Below are positions 1-12,519 of a stretch of 64,000 nucleotides of DNA, one piece after another (position 1 is the first letter of the stretch; every line of letters begins with the position of its first letter). Source of the stretch: Manihot esculenta. Its lineage: Eukaryota; Streptophyta; Magnoliopsida; Malpighiales; Euphorbiaceae. The notes below the pieces were generated by a model that saw only the letters and a list, made by a program, of their open reading frames with translations, made no database searches and was not told the DNA's origin. The stretch is from contig NC_035172.2 in assembly GCF_001659605.2 (NCBI RefSeq), positions 15,935,051-15,999,050 on the forward strand, given 5' to 3'. A program made the translations under genes and the position numbers.

Positions 1-1891
1 ACGGAGCAATGATGCATTTGTAGCAGCAGCCCCCATTTGAGCAGCCTTTTGTAACAGTGCAGTGGCAGACATTGCTGGTTGAGGTGGAGGTGCATATTGC
101 CTAAGCTCTTGCCCTGCAGTACCAAATATTGATGATCCATGGTTGGTGGAGAGGCAAAGAGAAATGGGTTCAATGGATGATGATGATGCAAGATCTGTTG
201 GACGATCAGGGTGAGCCATGGCCCGGATTAAGTCAGTAAATGGCGAAGTTTGAGGAGGCTGTAAGCTTCCAGATGCAGTTGATGAAGCAAATAAACTGGC
301 AAAGACACTACTACTGGTGCCACCATTGCTGCTTGCGCTGGTGCTACTGCTACAGCTTCCGTTTAATCCTGCTGGTGCTGGCGCTCGGGCTTCCTCTGTA
401 ATTGGAGTGGGATTATCTGGCAACTCTGCAATGGTAAAGCAAAAGAGAGGGAGTAAAAAAGAAAGCATAAAGGGTCACTTGAACATACAGTCATCGAAAG
501 TTAGGCTTTTCTTTATGGAGAACTTTAGATGAAAAAGCAAGAGTCAATAATGGTTCCCTTTCTCTAAACTAAACACACTTCTCTTTCTTTTTATCGCTTT
601 TGAATCACTTGTTTTCTTTATCAAGATTGCACAAACTGAATCTCGTAGTTTGGAAGAAAGATTTTTCTTTGCCTTTTTTTCTTTTTTTTGTATCTTGCTT
701 CATTTGGCTCTACAACTAATAACAAACTGTGCTATTTATCTTAATAAAAACAAAGATCAATAACAGACAAAAACTGCTAGAATCCAAGATCCATATTAAG
801 ATAGAGGGGAAAAAAAGAACAAAGGTTTCTTTTTTACTAAGACAAAAGATCGCCACCGACAAAATTCAAATGAAAATTTGTCAAGCTTCCCAGTTTGGGT
901 CTTTACCTGAACTATGAGTCCGCGAAACCGAAGAAGATGTGACTCCGGCTGACTGAGATAGAGCTGGAGGGACTGGGGCTGAAGCTGCAGGTACCGCTGG
1001 TGGTGGCGACTGTGGAGGTGGATCAACCTGCAATTTCGGCTCCGATTCTGGATTAGGATTCGGAGCAGCTAGATTGGAAGCCGGAGTCGGAGTTGGAGTC
1101 GGAGTCGGAGTCGGGTTCTGAGTCTGAGTCTGATTTCTTGCGCTCTCCTCTGCTAAAGCATCACAGAAGGCTCTGTGCGTGATGAAGCTATCCCTCCTTC
1201 AAAAGTATAAGAAACAAACTTCAAATACAGAAACCGGGAAGAAAAATTAGAATCAAACACAAAATTAAATAGCATAAAACACCTTGAAAACAGAGTTCCA
1301 CAATCGCATTTGTACTCTCTTGTGCCGCAAATCTTCGAGTGAGCTTTCCAGTCAGACTGAACTGCGTACTGCTTTGAACACTTATCGCATTTCCACTTCT
1401 TCTCGCCATGCTTCCTGCAGAAGTGCTTCTTTATCCCCGTGAGATCGCCCAGAGCTCTGGAAGGATCATGGTGAACACAAGTAGGCTCAGGACACACATA
1501 AACTCTCTTTTTGACTTCCTTGCTCGTTCTCTGCCTCAGTTTCCAAGGAAGATTATGTCCTCGGCGATGAAGCTGCAAGTTCTGGTCCCTTTGAAACCCT
1601 TTATTGCAAATTTCACACACGAATCGATTTGTGGCCAAAAGGGTTTTCGGCGACAGAGCAATCACCTCTGCATCTGGATCTGCAAGAAATTTATTGAGAA
1701 AGAAAATAAGCAAGAAACATATTATCAAAGTCGAAATATTTCAAGCTTCTTGCTTTTTTTTCATTACCTGGCATTCCAGGGAGGTTCCGCTTTTTCTTGC
1801 CCGTGACGATGGGTGGCGGAGGCTGGTTGCCAGAGGAAGAAACGCTGGCTTCACCGGAAGCTGTAGAGGAATTATCTAAATCGATCGGCAT
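1..1891 (-). CDS. INDETERMINATE DOMAIN (IDD) C2H2 zinc-finger transcription factor, C-terminus outside window
   Basis: Four exons read on the minus strand: 1891-1768, 1679-1283, 1196-907 and 425-1, with GT-AG introns and phases that join in frame to about 413 residues. The ATG at 1891 opens [20 protein letters not shown], the usual start of the IDD2/GAF1 and IDD4/5 group. A basic KKKR (residues 32-35) precedes the ID domain. ZF1 uses C63, C66, H79 and H83; ZF2 C104, C109, H127 and H132; ZF3 C139, C142, H155 and C159; ZF4 C166, C168, H181 and C185. A Ser/Pro/Gln-rich tail follows, then the conserved [14 protein letters not shown] motif near the cut end. The expected C-terminal LDFLG-type motif would lie outside. 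By family knowledge IDD proteins are nuclear DNA-binding factors that partner with DELLA and SCARECROW/SHORT-ROOT GRAS proteins. The exact paralogue is not resolved. No break is seen, so the gene looks functional. Confidence 0.95.
1082..1133 (-). repeat. Coding hexanucleotide repeat in IDD exon 3
   Basis: Imperfect GGAGTC and GAGTCT hexamers (plus-strand view) encode alternating QT and PT dipeptides just after the fourth zinc finger of the IDD gene. The repeat stays in frame, so unit gain or loss would only change linker length. Confidence 0.8.
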
Positions 1892-2620
1892 GTGTACTAG
1901 AAATGAAAAATAAAACTACCACCCACTCTAAACGACAACCGAAGATCAGAAGCTAGTGGACAAAAGAGCGAAAAAAGTGTAAAAATTGGACATTGAACGG
2001 AGAATTTAAAACAAGAAGCTAATGGACAAAAAGATTTTATCTCGGAAATTGGAATTTAAACGAAGCTTTTGGACACAAAGTTCCTCTTTTCCTTCTAGGG
2101 TTTCGTTTCAGCCCTCTCTCTCTCTCAGCTACCACTCAATCTCACCCTTTTTTTAACCCACCTACCATCTCTTGTGAGAAGCTGACCCAAAAAAAAAAGC
2201 TCACACTAACCGAAGGAGCTCAATGATTAAGCCCAGAGGCTGCAAGCAATAGCTTTCAGCTTAGAATCAATAAACAAAACCCAGTAACCAGAAAATTGAT
2301 CGCCGGCGTGTGATTGAATCCAATGGTCAACTACTGAATAAACAACTACCCAGAATCTCAAACGCTGAAAAAACCCAAATCAGAACTATGCAACAATGTT
2401 ATAATAAGTCTACTTTAGAAGAAATAAAAAAACAAGAGAAACAAAAACTGAGGGAGACAGAGAGACTTCGTGGGAGAGCTTTTTGTAGAGAGAGAGAGAG
2501 AGAGAGAGAGAGAGGCCAAGTCTTTGGTCTTTGGTCTTACTTTTCAGAGAGAGAGAAAAAGAAAGTAAAGAAACAATTTTCTTCTTCTTTTTTTTTTTAG
2601 TACGCTTAATATAAAAGAAC
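1892..2620 (-). promoter_or_regulatory. 5' leader and proximal promoter of the IDD gene
   Basis: On the minus strand this stretch is pyrimidine-rich, with CT and CTT tracts, as is common in plant 5' leaders. A perfect (AG)14 run lies at 2487-2514 and reads (CT)14 in the gene's sense. Beyond about 2600 the sequence becomes AT-rich, so transcription probably starts near 2500-2600. No single TATA box stands out. The boundary is an inference from composition. Confidence 0.5.
2487..2514. repeat. (AG)14 microsatellite
   Basis: Uninterrupted AG dinucleotides in the probable IDD 5' leader. GAGA-type tracts bind BBR/BPC factors in plants; any such role here is inference. Confidence 0.9.
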
Positions 2621-5450
2621 AGTTAAATTAAATATTTATAAAAATATAAATATGTAAAATAATTAAAAAATATATAACAAGTATATAAATATAAATATTT
2701 AATTTAATAATTATTAATTTATTTTTACATAAGATGTTCCCTTGGCTAGAAGGGATCTCTCTCTTCATTTTCCTTTCTGCTGAGGCACACGGTCATTATT
2801 TTAATCTGCGACCGCCTCTACCCCTCTGAGACGACCGACTCTCTTACCTTTTTAAATGTAAGTTTCTCTCTTTATCCTTTTAATTGAGGGTGTAAATAAT
2901 CTTTTATATTAGTTAGGTAAAAAAAATTTATCATGTCTTTTTTGTATTGGTTTTTTTTTTTAATTGTGGTTATTTTATAGGTAGAGATCTAAGGATCGAA
3001 GCTTATAAAACTTTCATGTCTCCAGTAATGGCAAGGTCAAGGTGGTATTTTCAGCGTTTCTTTCTTCTTTTGCTGGCATTCTTATTTTTGTAGATCTCCT
3101 TCTTTAACTCTTGTGGCGGTGATGGGACTCGATTATACAAGTAGTTCATCGATCCCCTTTTCTGACTTTGCATGTGCATTTTTGTTTTGTTGTAAACTCC
3201 AATCTATTTCTTTGGAAGTTTTAGTTATTGGTGATCTTTTTGTAGTTCTCCTTTGATCTTTCTTAATCTTAATGACATTGGTTGCTTTGTTGAAGGACTG
3301 CTTTGCATGTCCGTACTCGCAACTGTGGAAAGCAACAAAGGAGTGCGGCGCATCTGTGGTGGCTTATTGGGTTAATGGAACGAGTCAAATTTGTATTTCT
3401 TGATCTTAGGGTTTGGGCTGTGGTGGCCTAGTGCAGTGGTCTAAGACATAGCTGCCAAGATTTTAAAAAATATTGCAAGTATGGTAAATAGAAAAGCATA
3501 TGTAAATTAATTTAAGCGCTTGACGCATATAAAATTTTTCTAATTTAAGCTTCTTATGTTTTTATTTATTTATTTATTTAAAGGGATTAGTTTTTATTAA
3601 TGTATTTTAAAATTTGAGATTTTTTAATAAATTTATAATTAACTTATTTGACAAAACTATAATCTATTTTAAAATTTAAATAAAATTATAAATAATTAAA
3701 AAATTAAGAATAGTAAGGTAGAATAATTATTGAATTACCAATTCATCTTTTTCTAAAAAATTATCTATTACAAAAAAAAATTTATTTCAATGACTCTTAT
3801 CAATTAATTAATTTTAATATATCAAATTAATATAAAATTAAGAATTATTATTTTAACATTTATTATTTTTAAATATTTTTAGATATTATTTAATATTTAA
3901 ATGGTCATTCTAATAATTATTGTCCTAATATTTAATATTATTGAAAATTTTATGAATCATTAATAATAAAATTTATATTAATTCATAATCAAAATTAATT
4001 TTTTTATGATAATTTTAAATTACAATGGTAATTTTAACAATTTCATTTTTTTTCATCTTCTATCTTTTATATATAATTTTATTAATTTTATTTTAGTTGG
4101 TGATAATTTAAATTAATTAGTATTATTTATTAAATTTAGATAGTAAAATTATTTTAAATTATAACAAGTTCTTGGTAGAAATTAAAATTATGAAGATTTT
4201 ATATATTTTAAAAAAAATATTTTATTTCTATAATTTTTATAAATTAATAAAATTTAAAATTACTATTTTAATATAAAATTGAAATTTATTATTTTAAGAT
4301 TTATTTTTTTATAATATTTTTATATTATATAGTATTTGCATATATTATTCTAATATTTTATATCTTAAAATTTAATATTGTTATAATTATATATATCTCA
4401 AATTTTAATATTTTTTAAGCTAACTATAAAATTTATTTAAATAATAAAATATAGTAATGAATTTAAGATTTAAATAAAGTTGTAAATAGTAAATAATTAA
4501 AAAGTATTATGATTTTTTTTATTTTTAACAATGATATAATTTCCCTTTTTCCCTTCATATTATAAATTATAAAATTCTATTTTATTTTAGATTTAATAAC
4601 TTAATTTTTTAATTTTAAAAATATTATAAAATTACTTAATTTAATAATAAAGATTATATTTTTTAGTTTTTAGTTGTTGGTAAAAACGGAATAAGATTAC
4701 AGAAATTCAATATTTTAATTTTAAAGTATTAAAAAACTAAAAGTATTAAATTTTTTAAAACAATTTAAATTATAATAAAAATTTTATTAAAAGAATTATA
4801 AATATTGTAAAAATTTAAAACTTATACAAACTCACTAATTAATTTAAATAAGAACAAAAAATAAAATAATTTAAAAATAATTAGATTTACTGCTTTATTG
4901 TAATAATATAAATTTTTAAGGGACATTAAAATTGTTTTACAAAAATATCGATTTCTTTTTTTATTTTTTAAATTAATAATTTTTCAATTTAAAAGCATGA
5001 AATAATTTTTTTTTTTAGAAAAATATTTAATAATTTTAGCTATTGTTTTTTATAAATTTTATTTTAAGTTATATAATAAATTTTTTTATAGTTGAATTTA
5101 AATAAAGTACAACAAAGACTTTATATTTATATAAACTTTAAAATTATAAAATTAATTAAAATTAAATTATTGATAATATATAATTTGAATTTAATAGAAA
5201 TTAATCTTCAAATAAATTTAACATTTAAAATAACAAAAATTTATATTATTTCTTAACCAATCACAATAGAAAATAATTAGTAATTATTAAACTTAAATAA
5301 AAATAATTTAAAAATTTTCATTATTTTCCTCTGACTTTTTTATATATTATAGATTATTAATTAAATAACAGTATCATTAAATTTTTAATTAAATAATAAT
5401 ATTATTTTTTTAAAGCAAAACTACTTATTATATTAATAAAATTCCATCAA
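2621..5450. other. AT-rich intergenic DNA with a low-complexity-free island at about 2.75-3.45 kb
   Basis: Most of this stretch is A/T homopolymer-like sequence with no recognisable gene. The island 2745-3450 has balanced composition and short open frames, including 3028-3093 and 3272-3403. I could not assign it to a gene or transposon. It may be a decayed exon remnant or upstream regulatory DNA of the divergent IDD gene. Confidence 0.4.
3272..3403 (+). CDS. Small open frame, 43 residues, unrecognised
   Basis: An ATG at 3272 opens 43 codons ending in TGA at 3401-3403. The peptide has four cysteines (about residues 10, 13, 25 and 41) and a weakly hydrophobic start. A 21-residue frame at 3028-3093 is very hydrophobic after MARSRWYFQRF. 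Neither matches a family I know. Length alone does not argue for translation, so this may be chance. Confidence 0.15.
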   Translation: MTLVALLKDCFACPYSQLWKATKECGASVVAYWVNGTSQICIS

Positions 5451-6300
5451 ACAAAAAATGATATCATCCCAAACGATATTCTCTAATCAAAATATGAGCA
5501 GTTAGAGTAGTATTATGACGAACCATTTAATAGAAATATCAGTTCTAGTTCCAGAGTCTAACAAAAATTTACAATTATTCAAAATCAAACTCCTGGATAA
5601 GATAATTTGGCAAAAATGCTCCTCAAGTGCCTGTCTAAACCCTGCATAAGATAATTTGATAAAAATACTTCTTCTTCTTTCTCATAGTATAAATCATTAA
5701 AGTCTTCCGAATAAAATCACAGAAGAGAGTTTCTACGAGATAAAACTCGAATAAGATTCCAAGATTGACGTCATCGTTGCGATTCCAGAAATCCATAATA
5801 ACTAGTAAACTTCTATTGAACATTATCTTCTGAAACAACCGAATCAATACAATTTGAAAAAAGCTAACTACAAAAACAGAAACAGACCCATGACTCCTCC
5901 ACATTAACGAAAGGTTTCCTTCCAATCCTTATCTATTGATTGAGAAGCAACCATCAAAATGTAAAAAATTATTAAAAAATTTCATACGAAAACTAAGAGT
6001 TTTTGTTTCCATAAAAAATAAAATGTCCGGTTTGTAACTAGAAACTAAATCCTTCGATGCAATAACTGTCTGAGAATTGTCGCCATAAATCTGTCAAATA
6101 AGTCTGCATATTCTGAAAATTGACACAGATCGTCTTCTATGGGAAAGGAAAAAGAAGAAGTTAGGTTTAAGGGTGAGAAAAAAGCGAGAGTATCGAGTCA
6201 CAAAGGGACCGAAGAGGAAAAGGCGAGAGTATCGAGTCACAAATGGACCACATAGGAAAAAGGCGAAAGCCTCTCGCTAAACAATAATATCATTAAAAAA
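5451..6300. other. Unclassified moderately complex island
   Basis: Composition rises above the flanking AT-rich DNA, but no open frame resembles a known protein. A 39-40-bp tandem repeat lies at its right end. It may be a decayed DNA element, but no clear termini were found. Confidence 0.3.
6184..6270. repeat. Two-copy tandem repeat, period 39-40 bp
   Basis: The unit beginning GCGAGAGTATCGAGTCACAA starts at 6184 and again at 6223. A partial third start, GCGAAAGCC, follows at 6263. Confidence 0.8.
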
Positions 6301-8259
6301 ATAATTTTAAAAAAATTAATATATAAAGTATATAAATTAAAATACATAATGTATATTATATATAAGAAACAAAGGGCTATTAAGAAAATTAATTCTATAC
6401 TAATTTTATTTAATAATTAATTTATAGTTAAAAAAATTTTCATAAATTAATAAATTTTATTTGTAAATTCTGAAAAAAATTTTTAAAAAATAAATAAAAT
6501 CAAAGTGTTATTTAATTATAGTTTTGATATTAATTTTTAAATAATAAATACAAAGAATTTAAATTCAATTAAATATTATTAATTTTATATAAAAAAATTT
6601 ATTTATATTAAATATTATTAATTTTATATAAAAAAAATTATTTATATACATATAACTATAAAACTTCAAATTGAAAAAAAAAAATAGCATCGTATAATAA
6701 AATATGAGATTGACTAGTTATTCACAATCTATATGAAACCACTCATTAATAGTTCATATGTCAATAATATTCTTTAAATTTTATAATTTTGAAAATAAGC
6801 TCACTAATCGTAATAAATTAAAATTGTGCAACTTATAATATTATATGTAAAAAAATAAATATAAAATTACCTTAATAAATTTTTAATTTATTACTTATAC
6901 ATAATAAATCAATTTACAACAATAAAAATTAGAAAAATATAAATAAAAAAATAATTTACTAAAAAATAATAAAAAAATATAATATTAAATATTAAGATGA
7001 TTTAAAAAATAATTTTTTTTATTAATTTAATAGTAATACATAACTCTTTTTTTTACATCTTATAATATTACATATTAATAAATTTATATATCATATGATT
7101 TTCTTAACTAATTTTTAAAAGTAATTTAACAAATAAAAAATCCCTCTAAATTATAAAAATTAAAAGAATTAGAGATATTTATATGAAATAATTTTTAAAT
7201 TTTGAATTCACAAAAGAATTAGTCATTTTATGTACTTCTTATTTTATTTTTTATTTCATTAATATTTTTAATATTCATTAATTAAATTTTACTTTTTATT
7301 TTAATTTCTACTTTAAAAATATAAATTTATTATTTTAACAATCTTCTTAATGTTTATCTAATATTTAAACATATTATTTTAATAATTCTTATTTTAAAAT
7401 TAATTTAATGGTATTTAAATTAATTTAGACCTTTACTTTTAATTTTTCTTAATAAACTCTAAAATTAATTTAAAATAATAAAATTATAATCTAATATATA
7501 TCCTTATTTAAAAAATTTAATTTGATTATATTTTTATATATCTTTTAAGATTTCATTAACTAACAAAAATTAATTTAAAATAAATCCAATTATTTTTTAT
7601 TTTAAAAATTAAATTTTAAATAATTTAATTAATTAATTTATAAATAATTTTAAAACTAATGGCATTATAGAAAATCTCATTATTCTCCCCTCTTTCCACC
7701 TATATCAGTCAATCAATGAGTGTTAAATGAATATTTTAATAATTTTTTTTCAATAAGATTGATTGGTTCTATTTTTTTTTAGATGCAATAAATAATTATC
7801 GAAAACTTTTTATCTCTTATTGAACTGATTCAATATTAATAAAAATTTAATTTTAAGAAAAAAATGTGATATTGATTAATGTTTCTAATCAATGGAGTTA
7901 AATCTTCTTCAAACATTTATTTGGCTTATTGCCCAAGTTCTTAATGCCATTCTTATCCTTTGGCTTATAGCCCAAGTTTTTAATTGTGTATTCCAACCTT
8001 TTAAATTTATTGTAATTCTAGTTAATTTTTAAAATAATTTTAATTAATTTTAAATGAAATAACTCCTATAGTTTAGAAAGAGTGTTGCAGGGGAAATAGG
8101 AAATGATGCAGTTTAGAGTCAAGGACATGGACTCTTCATCATCCTTATTTTCTTCTCCTTTATCTTCTTTTTCTTTAATAGTACATGTACCTTGTCATTT
8201 TGGGCTTCCCTTGCTTTTACATTTCTCTCTTGTTTTTCTCCCTAAATTCTTCAATACCC
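6301..8259. other. AT-rich intergenic DNA
   Basis: Dominated by short A/T words with no recognisable gene or transposon domain. A small imperfect repeat of TTGGCTTATTGCCCAAG and TTGGCTTATAGCCCAAG occurs at about 7921-7975. Confidence 0.6.
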
Positions 8260-9836
8260 CCCCTTCATATTTTTGGGCTTCTTGCTTTTTCAGGCTTAAA
8301 AATAATAAATTTTTTAAAATTTTAGTTCCAAAAAAAAAAAAAAAAAACTTCTGAACCAGAATAAAAGCAGACACTTCTTGTTTTTTCGGGCTTAAAAAAA
8401 TAAATTTTTTAAAATTTTAATAAAAAAATATTTTTCAAATCAGAATAAAAACATATCCTACTGAATTTTAAAAGTACGATAGAACTTCCTACACTTTTAA
8501 ATTGTTATAGAGTTTATAATTTGAGAAAGAGTACGGTAAACATTTAAATAAAAAAAATTTATAATTATTACTATATTTTTTAAGTGAGGTAATAATTATA
8601 AGTGTGTGTAAACTGCCTCCATGCAGTCTACACGCAATTGTATATTGCACTTTAAAAGTGCGGTAATCAATACCGTACTACTAAGGTGCGAAAAAATATT
8701 AAAATACCGTATTTTTTAAATGTAATAAGACATAGTAATTATAAAAATTTTATTAATATTATTATTTATAATATAGTTTAGATCTATAATATTTAAAATT
8801 ATATTTTATTAAAATATTTTAATAATATTAAATTAAATATTACAATTAATTTATAATATAAAATCATGTAATTATTTATGAATTGTAAAAACCGGAAAAA
8901 ATAGAATGAAAAAATACTGTAAATATTTATGAATCATAGAATGTAATAAAAATAAGATAATACATTTACAAATGATAAAGTCAGGAAATAATGTTAAGGA
9001 TGATACAAATGTTCTCCCGTACCACATAGACTTTCCCTTCTTTAAGATAGACGTGAGTTCTATATGGACGGCAGTCACTACTTATACTCTCACCTTTAGT
9101 AGCAGGATCAATAGTGGTTGAGGTCATATGAATATTAAGATTAAGGGCCACCGATCTTAGATGTTGTGTTGCAGTATATTGTAATGATAAAAATATATCA
9201 TCAGATGCAATAGTAGATTAGTACTATCTCAATGTGTACTATATAAAATGTCCAGAGAATGGTTGTACCCCTAGACTGGATGAAAGAATATCCACAGAAA
9301 ATGCATTAACAGAGCTGGCATGTCGGGCAAAAACATCAAAGGTACCACCTACCGGAATCTGCATTTGAGATGGATGATTTTGAATACCAATCTGCTGGAA
9401 GGACCTCTGTGTCAGGGTTATATGAGATGGTGGCAAGGTCACATGCAAGGTCGAAGAACATGTCATAATTTTAAAGCGCGGCATTAAAGGTCTCAGCAAA
9501 AGGTTGACATGCCTCCTGCTGAGGTGACAAGAGGTCTACTGCACTTTGAAAGCGTGGTAAATGTCCTCTTCCATCAACAGGAGGTATACCTGCCTTCTGC
9601 TGATGGGACGTATCTCTCTGCTAAGTGCGGAGATTCTACCGCACTTCAAAAGTGTAGTAGAATTTATTACCAATAAATAAGAAAATAGTTTCCCTACCGT
9701 GCTTTTCTATCATGCTTTTGAAGTGTGATAGAGTTTACTTTTGCTATGGTTCGGGAAATATTTTTTTTCGGATCAAGATTTCAGAAAATTTATTTTTTTA
9801 AGCCTCAAAAAGGCAAAAAGCCTCATATTTCCTTTT
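8260..9836. mobile_element. Non-autonomous DNA element with inverted ends and repeated CCGCACTT-type subterminal motifs
   Basis: The left end (about 8265-8440) aligns with the reverse complement of the right end (about 9740-9835) around GGCTTAAAAAAATAAATTTT. Inside both ends, palindromic words of the form GTGCGGTAG and CTACCGCAC recur at about 8470-8690 and 9540-9740. The left arm carries an extra 96-bp tandem duplication (8281 and 8377). Minus-strand sequence at 9240-9600 has coding-like composition but is broken by stops and frameshifts. Clustered subterminal motifs suggest a hAT- or Mutator-type derivative. Target duplications were not resolved, so the superfamily is open. Confidence 0.5.
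8281..8470. repeat. 96-bp tandem duplication in the left arm of the element
   Basis: The block starting CTTGCTTTTTCAGGCTTAAA at 8281 recurs, diverged, at 8377 as CTTGTTTTTTCGGGCTTAAA. Both copies continue through TAAATTTTTTAAAATTTTA. Confidence 0.7.
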
Positions 9837-10769
9837 TCTTGATATGCTTTCTTTCATGTCGCCTATTTTTTCAAAGCTAAGAATTAAGAATTCCCCATTT
9901 TTCAGCTCTAGAAAATTAGGCATCTCACAGAAGGATAATGTACTCTTAACACGTTTATAGGACTCGCTTTTTATCATTAACTTGTATAGAATTCACGAAT
10001 CAATTTCTTGACATTGAACAGTGTAGCTACAATCCCTAGAGCAGTAGTTGCAGACTTATCACTGTGTCACTAGAGTTAATGAAGCCTTGTTGTTTACTAT
10101 GACTTAGTACTAAAGTAGTGTCTGTAATAGGATCATATGGATAGGTAGGAAGGTTGTGAGAGTAAAAAATTCGACGAAGAATACCTGCAAGACAACTTGC
10201 AATGGCATTCTTTGAAGGAAAAGAGGTATAAGTGGAGGAAGATGATCACCAGAGAAATAAATGAATAAATTACTATTTTCTCACGACAAGAAACAACATG
10301 ATATAATCAATGGAAGAAGATATGTGGAGAATAGGTTTGAAAAAATAGAGAATAAGCTATCTATGTAAAGATATTTTCATGCAATTGTAGAGAGAGAGAG
10401 GGAAAGAGAAATGGGTCTACTGCAAATAGGGTAAGAAGACAATAGGTGACAGTGGTGAGAGAGAGGGAAAGTGAGGGATAGGTTACATTTGTAAAATGGA
10501 GGGTAATTTTGATATTATAGTTAAATCATATATTATTTATTTATTTATTTTAAATATGAGTTAAATCTATTTAAATTATGCATAACTCTAATTATTCATA
10601 TAATAAAAAACACATGAGTCTTTTTTTTCTAATCCCTAATTTGAAATTTAAATTTTCTATTTTAAAAAAAATTTTAAATTTAGGTACTTTTAAATTAGAA
10701 ATTTTAGAATTTAAATTAAGGCTCAAGACAATTTAAAGTATATAAATAATTAGAGTTAAGAGATTGTAT
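9837..10769. other. Unclassified intergenic DNA
   Basis: Mixed-composition sequence to about 10.5 kb, then AT-rich. No open frame, terminal repeat or RNA gene could be supported. Confidence 0.5.
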
Positions 10770-10778
10770 AAGTGAATT

Positions 10779-11451
10779 GGGAAAATTACTTTGTAGTCCC
10801 TGAGGTTTAACGTAATTAACATTTCTGTCCCTCTATTTTGGCGACCCAACACTTAAGTCCCTCACTTTCTTTTCTGTCCAACTTCGTAGTCCTTCCGTCC
10901 AAAATAGCCGTTTGGGACACGTAAATTGACAAAATTAACCTTCTTCTTCTTCTTCTTCTTCTTCTTTCTTTTTCTGCAACTTCTTCTTCTTCTTCTTCTT
11001 CTTTCTTCTTCTTCTTCTTCTTTCTTCTTCTTTCTTCTTCTTCTTCTTTCTTCTTCTTCTTCCTACTCTTTCTGCAGCAGCTTCTTCTTCTTCTTCTTCT
11101 TTCTTCTTCTTCTTCTTCTTCTTCCTACTCTTTCTGCAGCAGCTTCTTCTTCTTCTTTCTTCTTCTTCTTCTTCTTCTTCTTCTTCTTCTTCTTCTTCTT
11201 CTTCTTCTGCAACTGGAGAGAGAAAGCATGAAAGAGAAAAAAAAAAAAGGAATTTCACATTAAGAGAAGGGTATTTCTGGAAAAAATTATCACCTCTCAC
11301 TTTTGACTCTTTGACCAAACGGTTTAAATGGACGGAAGGACTACGAATTTGGACGGAAGAGAAAGTGAGGGACTTAAGTGTTGAGTCGCCAAAATAGAGG
11401 GACAGAAGTGTTAATTACGTTAAACCTTAGGGACTAAAAAGTAAATTTCCC
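10779..11451. mobile_element. Mutator-like MITE with perfect 9-bp target duplication
   Basis: The element begins GGGAAAATTACTTTGTAGTC and ends with the near-perfect inverse. Terminal inverted repeats of about 135 bp (10779-10915 and 11315-11451) differ at only about a dozen sites. It is flanked by identical 9-bp duplications, AAGTGAATT at 10770-10778 and 11452-11460. A 9-bp duplication with long inverted repeats is diagnostic of the Mutator superfamily. The 673-bp body has no transposase; its centre is almost wholly a (TTC)n tract. Movement would need a MULE transposase from elsewhere. Confidence 0.93.
10941..11208. repeat. (TTC)n polypyrimidine tract inside the MITE
   Basis: About 270 bp of TTC triplets with a few CTTTC slips and two short breaks containing CTACTCTTTCTGCAGCAGC. 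One strand is nearly all pyrimidine, the other all purine. Confidence 0.95.
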
Positions 11452-11460
11452 AAGTGAATT

Positions 11461-12519
11461 TAACTAAATTTAAAATATGTAAACAATAACATCTTACCAT
11501 AAGCATCAATTTAAAATTGATAAAAAAATTTGACTATAAATACAATAAAATTAAAATATTATAGTACAAAATTAAAAATTTTCAAATATAATTGTCGTTA
11601 AATGGTAATGTTATAGTTTTATATCTAATTAATTAGATAAATAAATTTAAAAATTAATTATAATTATAATAAATTTAAAAATTAATTTATTATTTCAAAT
11701 TAAAAATTTTATTTATAATTGTCATTAAATATAAAATTTTAATTTTTATATTCAATGAGTTCAAAAAATTTCATTTGCTATTCGAAATTGATGCTACTAA
11801 TTTGGATTCACACAAGTGAGCCTACTTCTCAATCACACACAATAGGTTTATGCGCACTTGTCGTTTTCAGATGCCAATTGCTGAATATACTATTCGATGC
11901 CCTGTCGTATAGCGAGGTGTTGAAATTCGTTTTCTTGTGTGTTTGGTTGCTTGTAACGAGAAGAAAACTCATTATTATTAATTTAAACTATATATATAAT
12001 ATTTATATTAAAATTATCTAACTTATGATAAATTCAAAACACAGATAAATAATTTTTTTTATAAAAAAATAGATACAGTTCACTTTTATTTATTTTAAAT
12101 TTATAATAATCAGAGTCCATCTAAAAATTCTAATTATAAACATTTAATTTATTTTTCATGAATTTTAGAACAAACATTTAATTTATTAATCATAAAATTT
12201 GTTCTTATATAAAGAGTGCACCTTCAAATTTCTAATAAATTTTAGACTAATTTATATTCCTCAATGAATAATAATTGGTCAAAGCACATAATTAGTTTCA
12301 TAATTCATACAATAACTTTAAAAAGTATTTGGAATAAATATTTGTAACCATATCAAATTTCCTATCTTAAACATTTACTATAAAATGTAATAATTTATTA
12401 ATATGTTGACTTAAAATAAACAAAATTTTCATTAAAAATGAATTTGAATTGTTTAAATTCTCTAAGCGTCAAATTAAGTGTTAATAATCTTAAGAAATTG
12501 TCAAGACTTGCTTAGCATG
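11461..12519. other. AT-rich intergenic DNA
   Basis: A slightly less AT-rich patch at 11755-11960 is open in one plus frame (88 codons) but resembles no known protein. The rest is simple A/T sequence. Confidence 0.5.

Noticed and set aside
1153..1728. 191-codon single ORF as the IDD gene product
   Set aside because: It reads through two introns; splice sites at 1679, 1283 and 1196 give a continuous conserved protein instead.
8103..8354. 83-codon Ser/Phe-rich frame
   Set aside because: T-rich low-complexity sequence ending in poly-A; no signal of a real protein.
10926..11318. Long open frames on both strands of the TTC tract
   Set aside because: They exist only because TTC/GAA triplets lack stops; the tract is a microsatellite inside a MITE.
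11755..12021. 88-codon plus-strand frame
   Set aside because: No family resemblance, and the AT-rich tail encodes only low-complexity residues.
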